Of a stretch of DNA of 32,980 bases, positions 31,421-32,980 are shown one piece after another; the stretch's first letter is position 1; every line of letters begins with the position of its first letter. This DNA is from Microcoleus sp. bin48.metabat.b7b8b9.023 (lineage in GTDB: Bacteria; Cyanobacteriota; Cyanobacteriia; Cyanobacteriales; Microcoleaceae). The notes beneath the pieces were generated by a model. That model saw only the letters and a list, made by a program, of their open reading frames with translations, made no database searches and was not told the origin of the DNA. The stretch lies in contig NZ_JAAFKG010000074.1 of assembly GCF_013299185.1 (NCBI RefSeq), positions 1 to 32,980 on the forward strand. The letters are read 5' to 3'. Made by a program: the position numbers and the translations under genes.

Positions 31421-32705
31421 AGAAACCCCGTCCTTCGCTTGACGGCTTTACAAATTTAATTTGCAATACGCCACGAGTTGTAGGACAAAAATTTACAATC
31501 TGTGGGCGATGCGTTTTGAGTTAGACGCTTGCCAGTTTTTAAATCGTGCAAGCTAATTGTTTTCCGGTACGGGTCTTTCTTTGTTGGGGATTCTTGCCAG
31601 CCTCCAACGTAACAGAACCCATATTTACGGTGTTTAACGATTGAACCGCGTTTAAAACCCACACTTAAAGTGCCACCATATCTAGATCGAATATGACCAG
31701 TAGAATGTTGCAAGCGATGGAGTTGTCTGCGATGAAATTCAAGGGGGACAATCTCAATTAGCGATGAGTTGTCGGGTTGAATGTGTCCTCCCGCGTACCA
31801 ATTAGCCAACACCCAAGAATCAACACAGTGAGCCTCAAACTTGTTTGATAGCTTCTGTTTGGATTTCTTTAGTCCTAAATTTTGACGCAGTTCGTAAGTA
31901 TCGTTTCCCGATCTAATCTCAAGATGGGCAATCTTTCTGAGTTGGTCGTAAAACCAGTGCTTGCCCACTTCCAAAGGACTAAACGATACGTTCCACTTAC
32001 GTCCGTTTTTCCTCTTTCGCGCTTTAATATCCTCCACAACAAATGTTGATATCGGAAACATTAACGTCAACCAATTAACTATCCTTAACTTCCAGTGCCA
32101 TCTCGACTTAGTAGATGGGGGTATGCGATTTTTGTTGACCAACCTGTTAGCTCGGTTTTGACGGCACGGCGTGTTCCGAAACCTACGAGAACGTCGCATA
32201 TTGCGCCTTACTTCAACTCTGTCTTTCACCCAATCAACAGCATGAGTTTGGATGTTTAAGTAGGTATGTGATTTGGATTTAACGGTAAATCCTTCGCGCT
32301 TGCTACCCGGATCGATGCCTACGGTAATGGGCTGATAGTTGTGATTTGAAGGTTCTACATTTAGCCGGACACAAAATACCCCCTTCTTCCAGAATGGTGT
32401 TGCCTTGCCCGATCGCATCCAGCGCTTTGCGCGACTTGGGGTAGTCGGCATTAACGGTCTATTTTGACTGTTGACAACGGGTACAAACATTTACGGTAAG
32501 TCCTATTTCTAGGTATATATTTCCCTTCGCCACTGGCACATCAGAGAGGTTAAAAACTAGGGAAGCATTCTTAACGTCTGGTAGGATACCACTCCCAGAT
32601 GGCTCAGTTTGTCTTAAAGACGCAGGCTAGACACTGTTTTAGTCTCAGATTAAGAAGGTGGTGAATCTTCCTCTTCCAAGCCTCATGCCTTGATAGCTGG
32701 GGTTA
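31421..32705 (-). mobile_element. IsrB-bearing IS200/IS605-superfamily element
   Basis: One end is taken as the hairpin CCGTC-loop-GACGG at 31428-31445, flanked by AAACC and CTTTA, a form shared with 21745-21785. The other end lies near 32705, where the reading frame of a four-helix-bundle gene breaks. Between them are only isrB and its leader; there is no TnpA gene, so the element would need a transposase from elsewhere. Exact ends are not proven. Confidence 0.6.
31456..32490 (-). CDS. isrB: IsrB, RuvC-only relative of IscB (RNA-guided nickase family)
   Basis: The 344-residue product starts with the PLMP-type N-terminal domain (RPLMPTTPSRAKRWMRSGKA, 11-30). RuvC-I follows with Asp60 in VGIDPGSKREG, then an arginine-rich bridge helix (95-106), RuvC-II with Glu153 in FVVEDIKA and RuvC-III with Asp224 in HCVDSWVLA. 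Between RuvC-II and -III there is no HNH domain, and total length is about 350, which separates IsrB from IscB (over 400). The C-terminal part (240-344) is the region that contacts RNA and the target-adjacent motif. All three acids are present and the frame is intact, so nicking activity guided by an upstream-encoded RNA is predicted from the family. Confidence 0.88.
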   Translation of the reverse strand: MFVPVVNSQNRPLMPTTPSRAKRWMRSGKATPFWKKGVFCVRLNVEPSNHNYQPITVGIDPGSKREGFTVKSKSHTYLNIQTHAVDWVKDRVEVRRNMRRSRRFRNTPCRQNRANRLVNKNRIPPSTKSRWHWKLRIVNWLTLMFPISTFVVEDIKARKRKNGRKWNVSFSPLEVGKHWFYDQLRKIAHLEIRSGNDTYELRQNLGLKKSKQKLSNKFEAHCVDSWVLANWYAGGHIQPDNSSLIEIVPLEFHRRQLHRLQHSTGHIRSRYGGTLSVGFKRGSIVKHRKYGFCYVGGWQESPTKKDPYRKTISLHDLKTGKRLTQNASPTDCKFLSYNSWRIAN

Positions 32706-32725
32706 GTGACTATAACGACCTCTTC
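32491..32725 (-). ncRNA. Candidate omega-RNA leader of isrB with its guide at the 5' end
   Basis: In IscB/IsrB loci the guide RNA is encoded immediately upstream of the protein gene, with the guide at its 5' end formed by sequence outside the transposon. Here 215 non-coding bases separate the isrB start from the broken four-helix-bundle gene. They contain several short stems read on the minus strand (GTCTT-T-AAGAC, GGTA-TCC-TACC) and GGCATGAGGCTTGG near the 5' side. The guide would be the last 15-20 bases of the interrupted gene, around 32706-32725. Boundaries and folding are inferred, not shown. Confidence 0.5.
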
Positions 32726-32885
32726 CTTCAGCAATATTAGCACAGACACTATCAGCAGACCGAACTATCTGTTTGCCCATCGTGTCTTTTGTGAAGTAAT
32801 CCCATTTTTTAACAATCTCCCAAATCTGATTCGCCAAACTTTCCGCTAACTTATAACCCACATTCCGCACCCCCAACTGGCACAT
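32703..32885 (-). pseudogene. Four-helix-bundle protein gene, truncated by the isrB element
   Basis: Sixty codons read KLAESLANQIWEIVKKWDYF, then KDTMGKQIVRSADSVCANIA and EGRGRYSH before a TAA. This is the N-terminal half of the 'four helix bundle' (S23-IVP-like) family, whose members run about 115-125 residues and continue after AEGxGRY with a conserved FYYxxRGSxxE helix pair. The match stops at the junction with the isrB leader, and the missing half is not seen on the far side of the element. Function of the family is unknown. The ATG at 32885 is the first possible start; no ribosome site is visible. The remaining 95 bases of the window show no gene. Confidence 0.75.
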
Positions 32886-32980
32886 ACACTGCTTGAGGGG
32901 GTAAAAGTGAATTATCCGAGATAATAGTGAGTAAAAACACCCAGAAATCTGTGCAATTATCGCATCACCCAGTTAGGGAT

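Noticed and set aside
31456..32490. Calling the RuvC protein IscB or Cas9-like with HNH
   Set aside because: The stretch between RuvC-II and RuvC-III is only about 65 residues and has no HNH motif or CxxC pairs; length and layout fit IsrB.

Overview
The window reads as chromosomal DNA of a filamentous, non-heterocystous cyanobacterium (Oscillatoriales, Microcoleus/Oscillatoria-like; this placement is inference). Support comes from the frequent HIP1-type GCGATCGC octamers, heptanucleotide tandem repeats (STRRs), a phytochrome-type histidine kinase, a fused modBC gene, pentapeptide-repeat proteins and several cyanobacterial IS and hairpin-repeat families.

Layout. 1-126: end of an IS1-like element. 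0.3-2.1 kb: two pentapeptide-repeat proteins, the second exported and carrying a TPR. 2.1-5.1 kb: a large GAF-GAF-GAF histidine kinase with bilin-binding motifs. 5.5 kb: a NADAR-family protein. 6.7-8.5 kb: pyrH-frr (overlapping) and msrB. 8.7-11.5 kb: molybdate uptake, modA and a modBC fusion. 11.8-14.7 kb: a thioredoxin/peroxiredoxin-fold protein, agmatinase (speB) and an alpha/beta hydrolase. 14.8-18.0 kb: the tail of a lost RTX-type protein, then a wHTH-Ser/Thr kinase-TM-periplasmic-binding-protein receptor. 18.4-21.7 kb: a ceramidase-like (CREST) membrane protein, a DUF2809 membrane protein, a LytR-CpsA-Psr protein and a small membrane protein. 22.3 kb: ribulose-phosphate 3-epimerase (rpe) with a strong terminator. 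23.5-27.1 kb: an insertion-sequence graveyard holding broken tnpB, broken IS630, an intact IS630, a 5'-truncated NucA-type nuclease and miniature inverted-repeat elements. 27.1 kb: a third pentapeptide protein. 28.5-31.3 kb: the cell-wall transpeptidase PBP2 (mrdA) and a NanE-type epimerase. 31.4-32.9 kb: an intact IsrB (RuvC-only relative of IscB/Cas9) with a candidate omega-RNA leader, abutting a truncated four-helix-bundle gene.

How it fits together. Most genes are ordinary housekeeping: translation recycling, UMP synthesis, methionine-sulfoxide repair, molybdate import, polyamine synthesis, the Calvin/pentose-phosphate cycle and cell-wall synthesis. The clear operons are pyrH-frr and modA-modBC. 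Two sensors stand out: the multi-GAF kinase as a candidate photoreceptor, and the kinase-PBP fusion as a candidate transmembrane nutrient receptor. Dispersed repeats are unusually invasive. At several genes they reach into the coding sequence, supplying stop codons, C-terminal tails or linker residues (peroxiredoxin, hydrolase, nanE, modBC, histidine kinase).

The strongest candidates for a little-described system are the wHTH-kinase-TM-PBP protein at 15.3-18.0 kb and the IsrB/omega-RNA locus at 31.4-32.7 kb. The predicted guide of the latter would be templated by the interrupted host gene. Everything here was read by eye; no database search was possible.
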